From: PALSA-612 sp963765295
Lineage (GTDB): Bacteria > Actinomycetota > Thermoleophilia > Gaiellales > Gaiellaceae
Assembly (NCBI GenBank): GCA_963765295.1
Contig: CAVXVO010000008.1
Location: forward strand, 252,290 to 316,289
Reading direction: 5' to 3'
Length of the DNA: 64,000 bases
Part shown: positions 34,010 to 44,356 of the stretch, in pieces
Position numbering within the stretch: position 1 is the first letter of the stretch
Layout of the letters: each line of letters starts with the position of its first letter
Notes under the pieces: generated by a model
Told to the model about the DNA's origin: nothing
Databases searched by the model: none
The model's input: only the letters and a program-made list of their open reading frames with translations
Translations under genes and position numbers: made by a program

Positions 34010-35605
34010 GTGGAGGCCGCGAATGCTCCCTGGCGCCCGATCGGAGAGCTGTTCGTCGCGCGCGGGCTGATCACGCAGGACCAGCTCGAGGAAGCTCTGG
34101 CCGAGCAGGCCGCGACCGGAAAGCGCCTCGGCGAGATCCTCGTCGATCGGCACCTGATCTCGTCGCCCGAGCTGACGGAGGTGTTGATGGAGCAGCTAGG
34201 CCGGGAGGTGGCCAAAGAGGAAGGCTTCGGCTCGGGCTTGTGGTCCGAGATCGATCGTCGGAACGCCCGCGGCGACGGTGAGCCGATGCTCTCCCTGGTG
34301 GAGACAGACGAGGTGCGCTCGTTCGGCGCGTCGCTGACGGATTCGCTCGCGGTGAGGGCTTCGGAGGGGCGTGGCGTGGAACTCCCGGCCGTGGCGTTCG
34401 AACAACTGTGGTCGGACGTCGCAGGCGGCGCGTCAGAGACCGAGCTGGGCAGCTCGTCCAGCGGCGCAGCGCAGTCCGAGCCCGGAACCTCGAGCCTGGA
34501 GCTCGCAGCCTACGAAGACACGATCGCCTCGCTCACGAGCGAGCTCCAGGAAGCGAGAGCCGCCGTGGCGGCACGCGAGGAACTGCTCGAGCAGGAGACC
34601 GAGGCCCGCCAGGGGTTTCGACGCGACGTCCAGGTCCTACGCGAGCGTCTGGCCGAGCGGGAAGCGCAGGTGATGGAGATCAACGCAACGATCGCCTCGC
34701 TGACGGCCGCCAGAGAGGAGCAGGAGGCCGCACGCCCTCAGGCCGACGAGCAGCTTCAGGCCGAGCTCGACGCGATGCGTCGCGAGCTCGACATGCGCGT
34801 GGCAAGAGTCGCGCAGCTCGAATGCGAGGTCGAAGCGCACGCCGGGCGCGTCGGCGAGCTCGAGCGTCTCCTCGAAGAGGCACAGCGAGACCCCGGAGAC
34901 CACGCCGAGCTCCGGATCGCGAAGAGCAGGATCGCGCAGCTCGACGGCGAGAATGCCACGTTCCGCGCGCAGCTCGCGGTCGCCGATGCCGCACTCGACG
35001 AGGAGCGGGCGGCGCACGCGCGAACGGGCGAGCTCGCCGAGCAGCTCGCCGGTGACCGAGCCAGGAGCGAGGATGCCCTCGCCGACTCCCAGCGCGCGCT
35101 CGAAGCAGCACGGCGCGAGCGCGAGTTCTCGGTTGCGGATCTCGATCAGGACCGACACGTCGCCGCGGAGCTCGACGAGATTCAGGCAGAGCTAGAGGTC
35201 CTGAATGCGACGAGGGACGAGCTCGAGGAGCGGCTGGCCGCCGCCGAGGCCGGCGGGCACCTCGACGCGGAGATCGCCGCCCTCGGAGAACGGGTCGAGG
35301 CTGCCGAGTCGGAGCTGCGCCAGGAGCGCGAGAGCCATGCGGCGACCCTCGGACGACTGGACGAGGCGATCGCCGACCTGGCGGCGCGGGGAGCCGCGAC
35401 CGGCGACCGGGAGCAGCCGTCTTTCGGGGAGTTCCTGTACTTCGCCCCCGGGGAGCAGGGCTATCGGCTCATGCCCGACTTCGGAGCCATCCCGGGCGTG
35501 GGCCACCGCCGGGAGCTCAACGGCGCCGAGTACGTGGTGATCCGGGTCGGACGCTCGCCGCTCCCGTCTGATCCGCGACGCTGCGCGTATCTCCAGGCGA
35601 ATTAG
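34010..35605 (+). CDS. MshEN-like domain and long coiled-coil protein (paralogue 1)
   Basis: 531 residues in three parts. Residues 8-64 form an MshEN/T2SSE-N-like helical domain: RPIGELFVARGLIT, LEEALAEQAATGKRLGEIL, ELTEVLMEQLGRE. A Ser/Glu-rich linker and about 300 residues of heptad-rich coiled coil follow (about 150-460). A C-terminal 60-residue module ends VIRVGRSPLPSDPRRCAYLQ. The gene at 56780-59098 has the same design and the same end motif, so the two are paralogues. MshEN domains of pilus and secretion ATPases can bind c-di-GMP, but there is no ATPase here, and the first motif has PIG in place of RLG. No signal peptide or membrane segment; probably a cytoplasmic scaffold. Function unknown. 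The GTG start aligns with the paralogue's N-terminus. Confidence 0.75.
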   Translation: MEAANAPWRPIGELFVARGLITQDQLEEALAEQAATGKRLGEILVDRHLISSPELTEVLMEQLGREVAKEEGFGSGLWSEIDRRNARGDGEPMLSLVETDEVRSFGASLTDSLAVRASEGRGVELPAVAFEQLWSDVAGGASETELGSSSSGAAQSEPGTSSLELAAYEDTIASLTSELQEARAAVAAREELLEQETEARQGFRRDVQVLRERLAEREAQVMEINATIASLTAAREEQEAARPQADEQLQAELDAMRRELDMRVARVAQLECEVEAHAGRVGELERLLEEAQRDPGDHAELRIAKSRIAQLDGENATFRAQLAVADAALDEERAAHARTGELAEQLAGDRARSEDALADSQRALEAARREREFSVADLDQDRHVAAELDEIQAELEVLNATRDELEERLAAAEAGGHLDAEIAALGERVEAAESELRQERESHAATLGRLDEAIADLAARGAATGDREQPSFGEFLYFAPGEQGYRLMPDFGAIPGVGHRRELNGAEYVVIRVGRSPLPSDPRRCAYLQAN

Positions 35606-35635
35606 CGTCCCTTCGGCCCGAGCTGTCGCATCGCC

Positions 35636-35641
35636 TAGGCT
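35636..35641 (+). promoter_or_regulatory. -10 box (TAGGCT) for leaderless mtnA
   Basis: TAGGCT ends 8 bases before GTG 35650, matching the leaderless spacing in this window; this is why I prefer GTG 35650 over TTG 35641. Confidence 0.45.
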
Positions 35642-35649
35642 TGCTGCGC

Positions 35650-36618
35650 GTGGGGGAGGAGCTGCAACCGGAGCGGATCGTCCGGCTCGAGCCGGGCCGT
35701 GTCGTCGTGCTCGACCAGCGGCGGCTTCCGGACGAGGAGGTCGAGCTCGAGTGCCGCACGGCGGACGAGGTCGCGGAGGCGATTCGAACGCTGGCGGTGC
35801 GCGGCGCACCCGCGATCGGGATCGCGGCGGCCTACGGGTACGCGCTCGCCGTCGCGAACGGCGAGGACCGCAACCGAGCCGCCGCCGTCCTTGCGGCCGC
35901 CCGGCCGACCGCCGTCAACCTCGGCTGGGCGTTGCACGAGGTTCGCGCAGCCGCAGACCCGGCCGAGCGGGCGCGCGAGATCCACCGCGAGGAGGTCGAT
36001 CGCTGTCGGCGGATGGCACTCCACGCCGCCGCGCTGATCGACCGCGGCAGCCGGGCGCTCACACACTGCAACACGGGCGGTCTCGCGACGGGCGGGTACG
36101 GCACGGCGCTCGGTGCCGTGCGCGCAGCCTTCGAGCAGGGTCGTATCGACCACGTCTGGGTGGACGAGACGCGACCGCTCTTGCAGGGCGCCAGGCTGAC
36201 GGCATGGGAGCTCGGCGAGCTGGGTATCCCTTCCACGGTGATCGTCGACGGCGCGGCAGGTGGGCTGATGGCGGGCGGGCAGGTGGACTGCGTGCTCGTC
36301 GGAGCCGACCGGATCGCGGCCAACGGCGATACGGCCAACAAGGTGGGGACGTACCCGCTGGCAGTGCTCGCCGCGCACCACGGGCTGCCCTTCTACGTCG
36401 TCGCGCCGACCTCCACGCTCGATCCGGACACGGCTTCGGGGGACGCGATCGTGATCGAGGAACGCCCGGCAGCCGAGGTGACCTCACGCTTCCCGGCCCG
36501 AAACCCGGCGTTCGACGTCACGCCCGCCGCGCTCGTGACCGCGATCGTGACCGAGCTAGGCGTGCACCGAGCCCCCTACGGCGAGACGCTCCCGCGGCCG
36601 ACGAAGGTCGCGAGATGA
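35650..36618 (+). CDS. mtnA: S-methyl-5-thioribose-1-phosphate isomerase
   Basis: Isomerises MTR-1-P to MTRu-1-P in methionine salvage; the same enzyme can act on 5-deoxyribose-1-P. 322 residues, eIF2B-alpha-like fold. The catalytic pair is C140 in THCNTGGLATGGYGTALG and D220 in VGADRIAANGDTANK, exactly 80 residues apart as in the B. subtilis enzyme. TLAVRGAPAIGIAAAYG is the N-terminal substrate motif. No other salvage genes (mtnB, C, D) are adjacent, so a salvage shunt may be used. The stop overlaps the next gene in ATGA. Confidence 0.92.
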   Translation: MGEELQPERIVRLEPGRVVVLDQRRLPDEEVELECRTADEVAEAIRTLAVRGAPAIGIAAAYGYALAVANGEDRNRAAAVLAAARPTAVNLGWALHEVRAAADPAERAREIHREEVDRCRRMALHAAALIDRGSRALTHCNTGGLATGGYGTALGAVRAAFEQGRIDHVWVDETRPLLQGARLTAWELGELGIPSTVIVDGAAGGLMAGGQVDCVLVGADRIAANGDTANKVGTYPLAVLAAHHGLPFYVVAPTSTLDPDTASGDAIVIEERPAAEVTSRFPARNPAFDVTPAALVTAIVTELGVHRAPYGETLPRPTKVAR

Positions 36619-37358
36619 AGGCGTTGATCCTGGCCGCGGGGTACGCGACCCGGCTCTACCCGCTGACGCTCGAGACGCCGAAGCACCTGCTCGAGGTGGG
36701 CGGCCGGCCGATGGTCGACTGGGTGCTCGACCGGCTCGATGCGCTCGACGGACTCGACGAGGTCTACCTCGTGACGAACGCGAAGTTCGCACCGGCGTTC
36801 GAGGACTGGGCGTCGGGACTGAGAGGGCGGGCGGTGAAGGTGATCGACGACGGCACGACGAGCGAGGAGGACAGGCTCGGGGCGATCGGCGACATCGGGC
36901 TCGTGCTCGATCGCGAGGAGGTCGACGACGACGTGGTCGTCATCGCCGGCGACAACCTCTTCACCGGCTCGATCGACGGTTTTGCTGCCGAGGGCCGCGA
37001 GCGGCAGCGTCCGGTCCTGGCCGTCCACGACGTCGGCGACCCGGAGCTGATGTCCCACTACAACACGGTTCAGACGGACGAGGACGGACGGATCACGTAC
37101 TTCGAGGAGAAGCCCGAGCAGGCCCGGTCGACGCTGGCCGGGATCGCTCTCTACTGGTACCCGCGACAGGTGCTGCCGCTCATCCACGCATACCTGGCCG
37201 AGGCGAACAACCCGGACCAGCCCGGCCGGCTCGTCGAGTGGCTCTATATGCGGACGCCCGTGTACGTCTGGGAGCTACCCGGTGACTGGTACGACATCGG
37301 CACGCCGGAGCAGCTCGAGGCCGCGCGCGTGGATTTCGCCACGAAGCCGGTGCAGTGA
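36615..37358 (+). CDS. Sugar nucleotidyltransferase (RmlA-like)
   Basis: 247 residues, GT-A fold. The signature loop is LAAGYATRLYPLTLETPKHL; GDNLFTGSIDG supplies the metal-binding Asp and YFEEKPEQARSTLAGIALYW matches the sugar-binding region of glucose-1-phosphate thymidylyl- or uridylyltransferases. It is not a close paralogue of the enzyme at 31196. Coupled to mtnA by ATGA overlap, although the pathways differ; it probably supplies NDP-sugars to envelope synthesis. Confidence 0.85.
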   Translation: MKALILAAGYATRLYPLTLETPKHLLEVGGRPMVDWVLDRLDALDGLDEVYLVTNAKFAPAFEDWASGLRGRAVKVIDDGTTSEEDRLGAIGDIGLVLDREEVDDDVVVIAGDNLFTGSIDGFAAEGRERQRPVLAVHDVGDPELMSHYNTVQTDEDGRITYFEEKPEQARSTLAGIALYWYPRQVLPLIHAYLAEANNPDQPGRLVEWLYMRTPVYVWELPGDWYDIGTPEQLEAARVDFATKPVQ

Positions 37359-37387
37359 CGTCACACCGGCGCCGCTAGCGTCGGGTC

Positions 37388-38044
37388 CTGCTCGATCTCC
37401 TCCTCCCGCAGCGCTGCCTCGCCTGCCGTCGTCCCGGATCGCAGCTCTGCGCGCGCTGCCGCGACGGTTTGCCGGTGCTCGTGCCGCCTCTGTGTGAACG
37501 CTGCGGCGCACCAACGGTCTGGCCCGTCGCGCGCTGCCGCGAGTGCGCGGGCCGGCGCCTCGGCTTCGCGACGGCGCGGGCCGCGGTCGAATACGACGAG
37601 GCTGTACGGCGAATCGTCGGCGGCTGGAAGGAGCGAGGGCTGCGCCGGCTGGCTGCGGAAGCGGGGGCACTGGTCGGCGACGCCGTCCAGCGGCCCCAGG
37701 TCGACGTGCTCACGTTCGTCCCGCCGGACGGCGACCGGCGCCTCCGCCGCGGCCACCACCCCGCCGAGCAATTGGCACGCGACCTCGGCGGACGCTGGGG
37801 ACTGCCGGTCGAGCGGCTGCTCGAGCGCGTCGGGCCGTCGCGACGCCAGCGCGGACTGAGCCTCGTCGAACGGCGTCGGAACGTGCGAGGCGCGTTTCGT
37901 CCGAGCCGCCCCGCGCCGCGGGCGGTCGGCCTCGTGGACGATGTCTACACGAGCGGCGCAACGGCGAGCGCCGCCGCCCAGGCACTGCGCAAGGCCGGAG
38001 CGAGCCACGTCGAGGTCGTCTGTTTCGCCAGGGCCGTGCGATAG
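37388..38044 (+). CDS. ComF-family phosphoribosyltransferase-like protein (start unclear)
   Basis: ComF proteins are amidophosphoribosyltransferase-like and linked to DNA uptake and recombination in naturally competent bacteria. The N-terminal zinc ribbon (CLACRRPGSQLCARC, then CERCGAP and CREC) and the C-terminal PRPP-binding motif GLVDDVYTSGATASAAA are clear. Start problem: the in-frame GTG at 37355 overlaps the previous stop (GTGA), as other coupled starts here do, but a TAG at 37376 blocks it. After that TAG there is no ATG, GTG or TTG before the zinc ribbon. I placed the start at CTG 37388; TTG 37469 would remove the first ribbon. See findings. Confidence 0.75.
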   Translation: MLDLLLPQRCLACRRPGSQLCARCRDGLPVLVPPLCERCGAPTVWPVARCRECAGRRLGFATARAAVEYDEAVRRIVGGWKERGLRRLAAEAGALVGDAVQRPQVDVLTFVPPDGDRRLRRGHHPAEQLARDLGGRWGLPVERLLERVGPSRRQRGLSLVERRRNVRGAFRPSRPAPRAVGLVDDVYTSGATASAAAQALRKAGASHVEVVCFARAVR

Positions 38045-38047
38045 ATT
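38042..38047 (+). promoter_or_regulatory. -10 box (TAGATT) for hpf
   Basis: TAGATT overlaps the comF stop; with the GAGGAGG Shine-Dalgarno at 38079-38085 it gives a leader of about 36 bases. This start is not leaderless, unlike many in the window. Confidence 0.4.
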
Positions 38048-38089
38048 TGGGACCAGCACGTTCGGTCACACCCGGAGCGAGGAGGCGCA

Positions 38090-38626
38090 ATGCGTTTGCA
38101 CGTGAAGGGGAAGAACGTCGACGTTTCGCAGGCGATTCACGAGTACGCCGTACGGAAGCTCGGGAAGCTCGACGCGCAGCTCGCCGAGCAGACCCACGTC
38201 GAGCTCGAGCTCATGGTCGAGCGCAATCCGTCGATCGCGGACAACAACGTCGCCGAGGCGACGATCTGGACGAAAGGGCCGGTGCTGCGGGCGCGCGAGG
38301 CCTCGACCGACATGAAGGCGTCGATCGACCTGCTCGTCGACAAGCTGGAACGGCAGGTGAAGCGGTACCGGGAGAAGCGACGGCACGAACACGACCGGCA
38401 CGAGCGGGCGAACGGCGGCTCGGCGCCGGTCTCGATTCCTGAGGAGGTAGCGATGATCGTCAAGACCAAGCAGTTCGTGCTGAACGCGATGACCGCCGAG
38501 GATGCCGTCGAGCAGCTCGAGCTGATCGGCCACGACTTCTTCGTCTTCAGGAACGCCGATTCGGGCGAGATCAACGTCGTCTACCGCCGCCGTGACGGTG
38601 ACTACGGGGTGATCGAGCCCGCGTGA
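38090..38626 (+). CDS. hpf: Ribosome hibernation promoting factor, long form
   Basis: Long HPF binds the mRNA/tRNA channel of the 30S subunit and forms 100S dimers through its C-terminal domain. 178 residues: an N-terminal beta-alpha domain (about 1-100, MRLHVKGKNVDVSQAIHEYA), a charged linker, and the C-terminal dimerisation domain (about 120-176, KTKQFVLNAMTAEDAVEQLE, GHDFFVFRNADSGEINVVYR). A strong Shine-Dalgarno precedes ATG. In many bacteria hpf lies upstream of secA, as here with one gene between. Confidence 0.95.
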   Translation: MRLHVKGKNVDVSQAIHEYAVRKLGKLDAQLAEQTHVELELMVERNPSIADNNVAEATIWTKGPVLRAREASTDMKASIDLLVDKLERQVKRYREKRRHEHDRHERANGGSAPVSIPEEVAMIVKTKQFVLNAMTAEDAVEQLELIGHDFFVFRNADSGEINVVYRRRDGDYGVIEPA

Positions 38627-39198
38627 GCCTCTTCAGGCGGGACGAGCCGCTGCACGTGCGGCTCGCACGCGAGGCAGGCCTGCTGACGGAGGAACCGAAG
38701 CTCGGTCGCCCGCCGGCGTGGCAGGAGGTCGGCATCCACGGCGTGCCGCGGCCGCGCGAGTGGGACACGGTGGTCACGGCCGACGCACCCAGGCTCGGCG
38801 TGGGCGAGATCGATTTCGCCGTGCTCCCGGACGGAACGCTCGTCGTCGACGACGAGGTCGAGAGCGAGCTGGAGCCGGGCTCGCTCGACCCGCTCGCGGC
38901 CGCGCTCGAGACGCAGCTGCACCCGCCCTATCGGGCCCGCGCCGTGTGGCGCGGAGGGTCCAGCTGGGGCGTCGCCGCGCGGCGGATCGAGGTCGCCGAG
39001 CTGCCCGAAGACGTCCTCGGAGACGAGGTCGTCCTTTCGGTCGCCGAAGGGCAGCGGTCGCTCACGGTGGACGGCCGGTCGTCGTTCGCGAGCATGCGCT
39101 CTCTCGAGCGCCTCGGGGCCGAACGCGGCCAGGCGTTCGTCGTCCGCGCGGACCGGCTCGTCGAGCGCATGTGGGAGATCGAGGTGACGCTGCTCTAG
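38623..39198 (+). CDS. Conserved hypothetical protein, coupled to hpf
   Basis: 191 residues with GTG start overlapping the hpf stop (GTGA). Soluble, no signal peptide or membrane helix, moderately acidic. The N-terminus FRRDEPLHVRLAREAGL and a central block with repeated beta-strand-like stretches (VLPDGTLVVDDEV, WGVAARRIEVAELP) suggest a small alpha/beta protein; I do not recognise a family. Position between hpf and secA suggests a ribosome- or translocation-related role, but that is inference. 216 bases of non-coding DNA follow up to secA. Confidence 0.65.
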   Translation: MSLFRRDEPLHVRLAREAGLLTEEPKLGRPPAWQEVGIHGVPRPREWDTVVTADAPRLGVGEIDFAVLPDGTLVVDDEVESELEPGSLDPLAAALETQLHPPYRARAVWRGGSSWGVAARRIEVAELPEDVLGDEVVLSVAEGQRSLTVDGRSSFASMRSLERLGAERGQAFVVRADRLVERMWEIEVTLL

Positions 39199-39402
39199 AC
39201 CGTCGACGCGCTCTGCAGCGGCACACGGGGCGCGCTGGCGGCTCCTGCGCCGCCCGCCGCGCGATCTCCGGCACGACCGCCCCGGGTGGGTGGGGGTTCG
39301 GGACGGAGCAGCTTCTGTCCGGAACAAATAGCAGCCAGACGCGCACCGGACTGTGCCGATTGCGCAACTTCTTGCGCCCGCAGGCCGCCTGGTGACAGGC
39401 GG

Positions 39403-39408
39403 TACCCT
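39403..39408 (+). promoter_or_regulatory. -10 box (TACCCT) for leaderless secA
   Basis: TACCCT, preceded by GG and followed by GT as at prfA, ends 6 bases before ATG 39415. No Shine-Dalgarno is present. The upstream 39199-39402 stretch is otherwise GC-rich non-coding DNA in which I see no further element. Confidence 0.55.
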
Positions 39409-39414
39409 GTACTC

Positions 39415-42057
<2,643 letters not shown>

Positions 42058-42120
42058 CCGCTTCGTCTCTCTGCTGAAAATCGGCACCTCCGCGTGACAG
42101 ACATGCCACACGCGGGGTAG

Positions 42121-42158
42121 CGTGCCCCCAGGGGGACTCACGTCCCCCCCGGGGGCAC
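42121..42158 (+). terminator. Strong hairpin downstream of secA
   Basis: CGTGCCCCC pairs perfectly with GGGGGCACG, and an inner GGGGGA/TCCCCC stem continues around the loop. There is no T-tract. This is the most stable hairpin I see in the window; it probably ends or protects the secA transcript. Confidence 0.65.
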
Positions 42159-42368
42159 GTGGGCGTCCGGCCGCAGCGCACGGGTTTGAACCGCTCCCTG
42201 CTCGTCTTCTCCTGCGTCCACCACTTCTCCCGGCCGGACGGGGCGACGGGCGACGTCGAGTCCGTCGTGGACTGGCGGTTCCGGAACGGCCGGGCCGTGT
42301 CGCTGCACGAGATCGCCGACACGATGGCGTTCGCGCAGATCGCGGGCTTGACGCCGCAGGCCGCCTGA
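42159..42368 (+). pseudogene. SnoaL/NTF2-like domain remnant (C-terminal part)
   Basis: A 69-codon frame whose last 40 residues (VESVVDWRFRNGRAVSLHE, IADTMAFAQIAGLTP) match the end of SnoaL-like domains, where a strand with W.FR.G is followed by a helix ending in AGL. The first two-thirds of the domain is missing, and the frame begins directly at the secA hairpin. It is therefore likely a decayed fragment, or a frame fused by chance; expression is doubtful. Confidence 0.4.
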
Positions 42369-42380
42369 GCCTGCCACTCG

Positions 42381-42408
42381 TAGCGGGGCGGTTCCGGCCG
42401 CCCCGCTA
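42381..42408 (+). terminator. Perfect 11-bp hairpin upstream of prfB
   Basis: TAGCGGGGCGG (42381-42391) pairs with CCGCCCCGCTA (42398-42408) around TTCCGG. Its 3' arm overlaps the -10 box of prfB (42407-42412), so the same bases can serve as terminator for upstream transcription and as promoter DNA. Confidence 0.6.
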
Positions 42409-42412
42409 CGAT
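42407..42412 (+). promoter_or_regulatory. -10 box (TACGAT) for leaderless prfB
   Basis: TACGAT ends 6 bases before the ATG at 42419. The identical hexamer and spacing occur at 52220. Confidence 0.55.
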
Positions 42413-42418
42413 GGCCGC

Positions 42419-43526
42419 ATGGCCGAGGAGCAGCAGCAGCCGCTCGCGCAGCAGCTCGAGGAGATCGGGGTCCAGCTCGACTGGGTCCGTGATTACCTTT
42501 GACCCCGACCGCCTGAAGGCCCGGATCGAAGAGCTCGAGGGTGAGATGGGCCGGCCCGGTTTCTGGGACGACCAGCAGCACGCCGCCTCCGTCTCGACCG
42601 AACAGTCGCGCCTGACCCGCCGTCTCGAGCGTTACGAGCGGTTGCGCGGCGAGTACGACGACGCCAGGGAGCTCGCGGCCATGGACGGCGACATGGAGGC
42701 CGACATCGCCGAGTCGATCCGGCCGCTGCGGCGCGAGCTCGCCCGGCTCGAGGAGGACGCGCTGTTCAACGGCGAGTACGACGCGGGCGACGCCATCGTC
42801 ACGATCGTCGGAGGCACCGGCGGCACGGACGCGCAGGACTGGGCCGAGATCCTTTTGCGGATGTACATGCGCTGGGCCGAGACGCGCGGCTTCCAGGCGG
42901 AGCTGCTCGAGGCGAGCCCGGGCGAGGAGGCGGGCCTGAAGTCGGCCACGTTCACGGTCAAGGGCGAGAACGCCTACGGCGCGCTCAAGGCGGAGCGCGG
43001 CGTCCACCGCCTCGTCCGTCTGTCCCCGTTCGACCAGGCCCACCGCCGGCACACGTCGTTCGCGCAGGTGATCGTCAGCCCGCTCGTCTCCGACGACGTC
43101 GACGTCGAGGTCGACGACGCCGACCTGCGGATCGACACCTACCGCGCTTCGGGGGCCGGCGGCCAGCACGTGAACAAGACCGACTCGGCGGTCCGCATCA
43201 CGCACGTCCCCACCGGCATCGTCGTCCAGTGCCAGAACGAGCGCTCCCAGTCGTCGAACAAGGCAACGGCGATGCGCGTCCTCAAGTCGCGTTTGGCCGA
43301 GCTGGAGCAGGAACGGCGAGAGGAGGAGATGGCAAAGGAACGCGGTGTGGTGCAGGACACCGGCTTCGGAAGTCAAATCCGCAGCTATGTGCTCCACCCG
43401 TACCAGATCGTCAAGGACCACCGCACCGATCACGAGGCCGGAAACGCGCAGGGCGTCCTCGACGGTGACCTGGACGGATTCATCCACGCCTACCTGCTCG
43501 CGCGCGCTACCGGGAAGGCCCTCTAG
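42419..43526 (+). CDS. prfB: Peptide chain release factor 2, with programmed +1 frameshift
   Basis: RF2 reads UGA and UAA. The zero frame encodes 27 residues (MAEEQQQPLAQQLEEIGVQ, then LDWVRDYL) and meets TGA at 42500. A +1 shift at CTT-TGA-C continues with DPDRLKARIEELEGEMGRP through to 43526. RF2 features are the SPF anticodon-like motif (RLSPFDQAHRRHTS) and GGQ (GAGGQHVNKTDSAVRITH). Total length is 368 residues, normal. This is the classic autoregulatory site in which RF2 shortage favours the shift. The upstream Shine-Dalgarno-like stimulator of E. coli is weak here. This frameshift is genuine, unlike the 20 others in the window. Confidence 0.96.
42497..42503 (+). promoter_or_regulatory. 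prfB programmed frameshift site CTTTGAC
   Basis: CTT at 42497-42499 in the P site, in-frame TGA at 42500-42502, and C at 42503: the canonical slippery heptamer. The ribosome skips T42500 and reads GAC next. Confidence 0.93.
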
Positions 43527-43535
43527 GGGATCGGC

Positions 43536-43541
43536 TAAAAT
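43536..43541 (+). promoter_or_regulatory. -10 box (TAAAAT) for ftsE-ftsX
   Basis: TAAAAT, the most AT-rich -10 in this stretch, lies 38 bases before GTG 43580. This unit has a real leader, in contrast to prfB just upstream. Confidence 0.45.
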
Positions 43542-43579
43542 CCCCGCAACCGGCGCGTAAGAACCGTCGGCCCCTCGTC

Positions 43580-44356
43580 GTGCAGGAGCTGAACCTCCAA
43601 ACCGAAGCGCCGCCGGCGCCCGCGGCCGAGCACTCCGTCGAGCCCGAGTCACCGAGGCCGTCGGCCGGTCCCGGGGCGATGATCGTGTTCGACGGTGTGA
43701 CCAAGGTCTACGAGCCGGACGTGACCGCGCTCCGCGACGTGTCGTTCGTGATCGACAAGGGCGACTTCGTGTTCATCGTCGGCGCCTCGGGCTCCGGCAA
43801 GTCGACGATCATCAAGCTCCTGCTGAAGGAGGTCGAGCCGACGCGCGGGCGGATCATCGTCGGCGGCCGTGACCTCGGCCGGCTGCCGCGCTCGAAGGTG
43901 CCGATGCTCCGCCGCAACGTCCAGTGCGTGTTCCAGGACTTCAAGCTCCTGCCCAACCGCAACGCGTACGACAACGTGGCCTATGCCCTCAAGGTGCAGG
44001 GCGAGAGCCGTGACTCGATCCGCAAGAAGGTGCCCGAGGTGCTCGGGCTCGTCGGCCTCGCGCACAAGGGGGCGTCGCTCCCGGACGAGCTCTCCGGCGG
44101 CGAGCAGCAGCGCGTCTCGATCGCGCGCGCCGTCGTCAACCACCCGCCGCTCCTCGTCTGCGACGAGCCGACCGGAAACCTCGATCCGGACACGTCGGTC
44201 GGCATCATGCAGTTGCTCTACCGGATCAACCGGGCCGGCACGACGATCCTGATGGTCACCCACGACCGGGAGATGGTCGACAAGATGCGCAAGCGCGTGA
44301 TCGCGCTCGACGGCGGGCGCCTGGCCCGCGACGAGCGCCGCGGAGGCTACGAATGA
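43580..44356 (+). CDS. ftsE: Cell-division ABC transporter ATP-binding protein FtsE
   Basis: The ATPase of FtsEX, which transmits the divisome state across the membrane to peptidoglycan hydrolases. Walker A GASGSGKST, Q-loop FQDFKLLPNRNAYDNVAYAL (an FtsE hallmark), signature LSGGEQQRVSIARA, Walker B LLVCDEPTGNLD, H-loop VTHDREMVDKM. The frame gives 258 residues, with a 33-residue Pro/Glu-rich N-terminal extension before the usual start at ATG 43679. Either start is possible. It overlaps ftsX by ATGA. Confidence 0.94.
   Translation: MQELNLQTEAPPAPAAEHSVEPESPRPSAGPGAMIVFDGVTKVYEPDVTALRDVSFVIDKGDFVFIVGASGSGKSTIIKLLLKEVEPTRGRIIVGGRDLGRLPRSKVPMLRRNVQCVFQDFKLLPNRNAYDNVAYALKVQGESRDSIRKKVPEVLGLVGLAHKGASLPDELSGGEQQRVSIARAVVNHPPLLVCDEPTGNLDPDTSVGIMQLLYRINRAGTTILMVTHDREMVDKMRKRVIALDGGRLARDERRGGYE

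Noticed and set aside
34010..35605. GspE/PilB secretion or pilus ATPase
   Set aside because: Only the N-terminal MshEN-like domain is present; no Walker A/B or zinc domain, and no pilus genes nearby.
42170..42205. T-arm-like GGTTCAAACC on the minus strand
   Set aside because: No anticodon arm or acceptor stem is at the right distance; it is only a short palindrome inside the SnoaL-like fragment.
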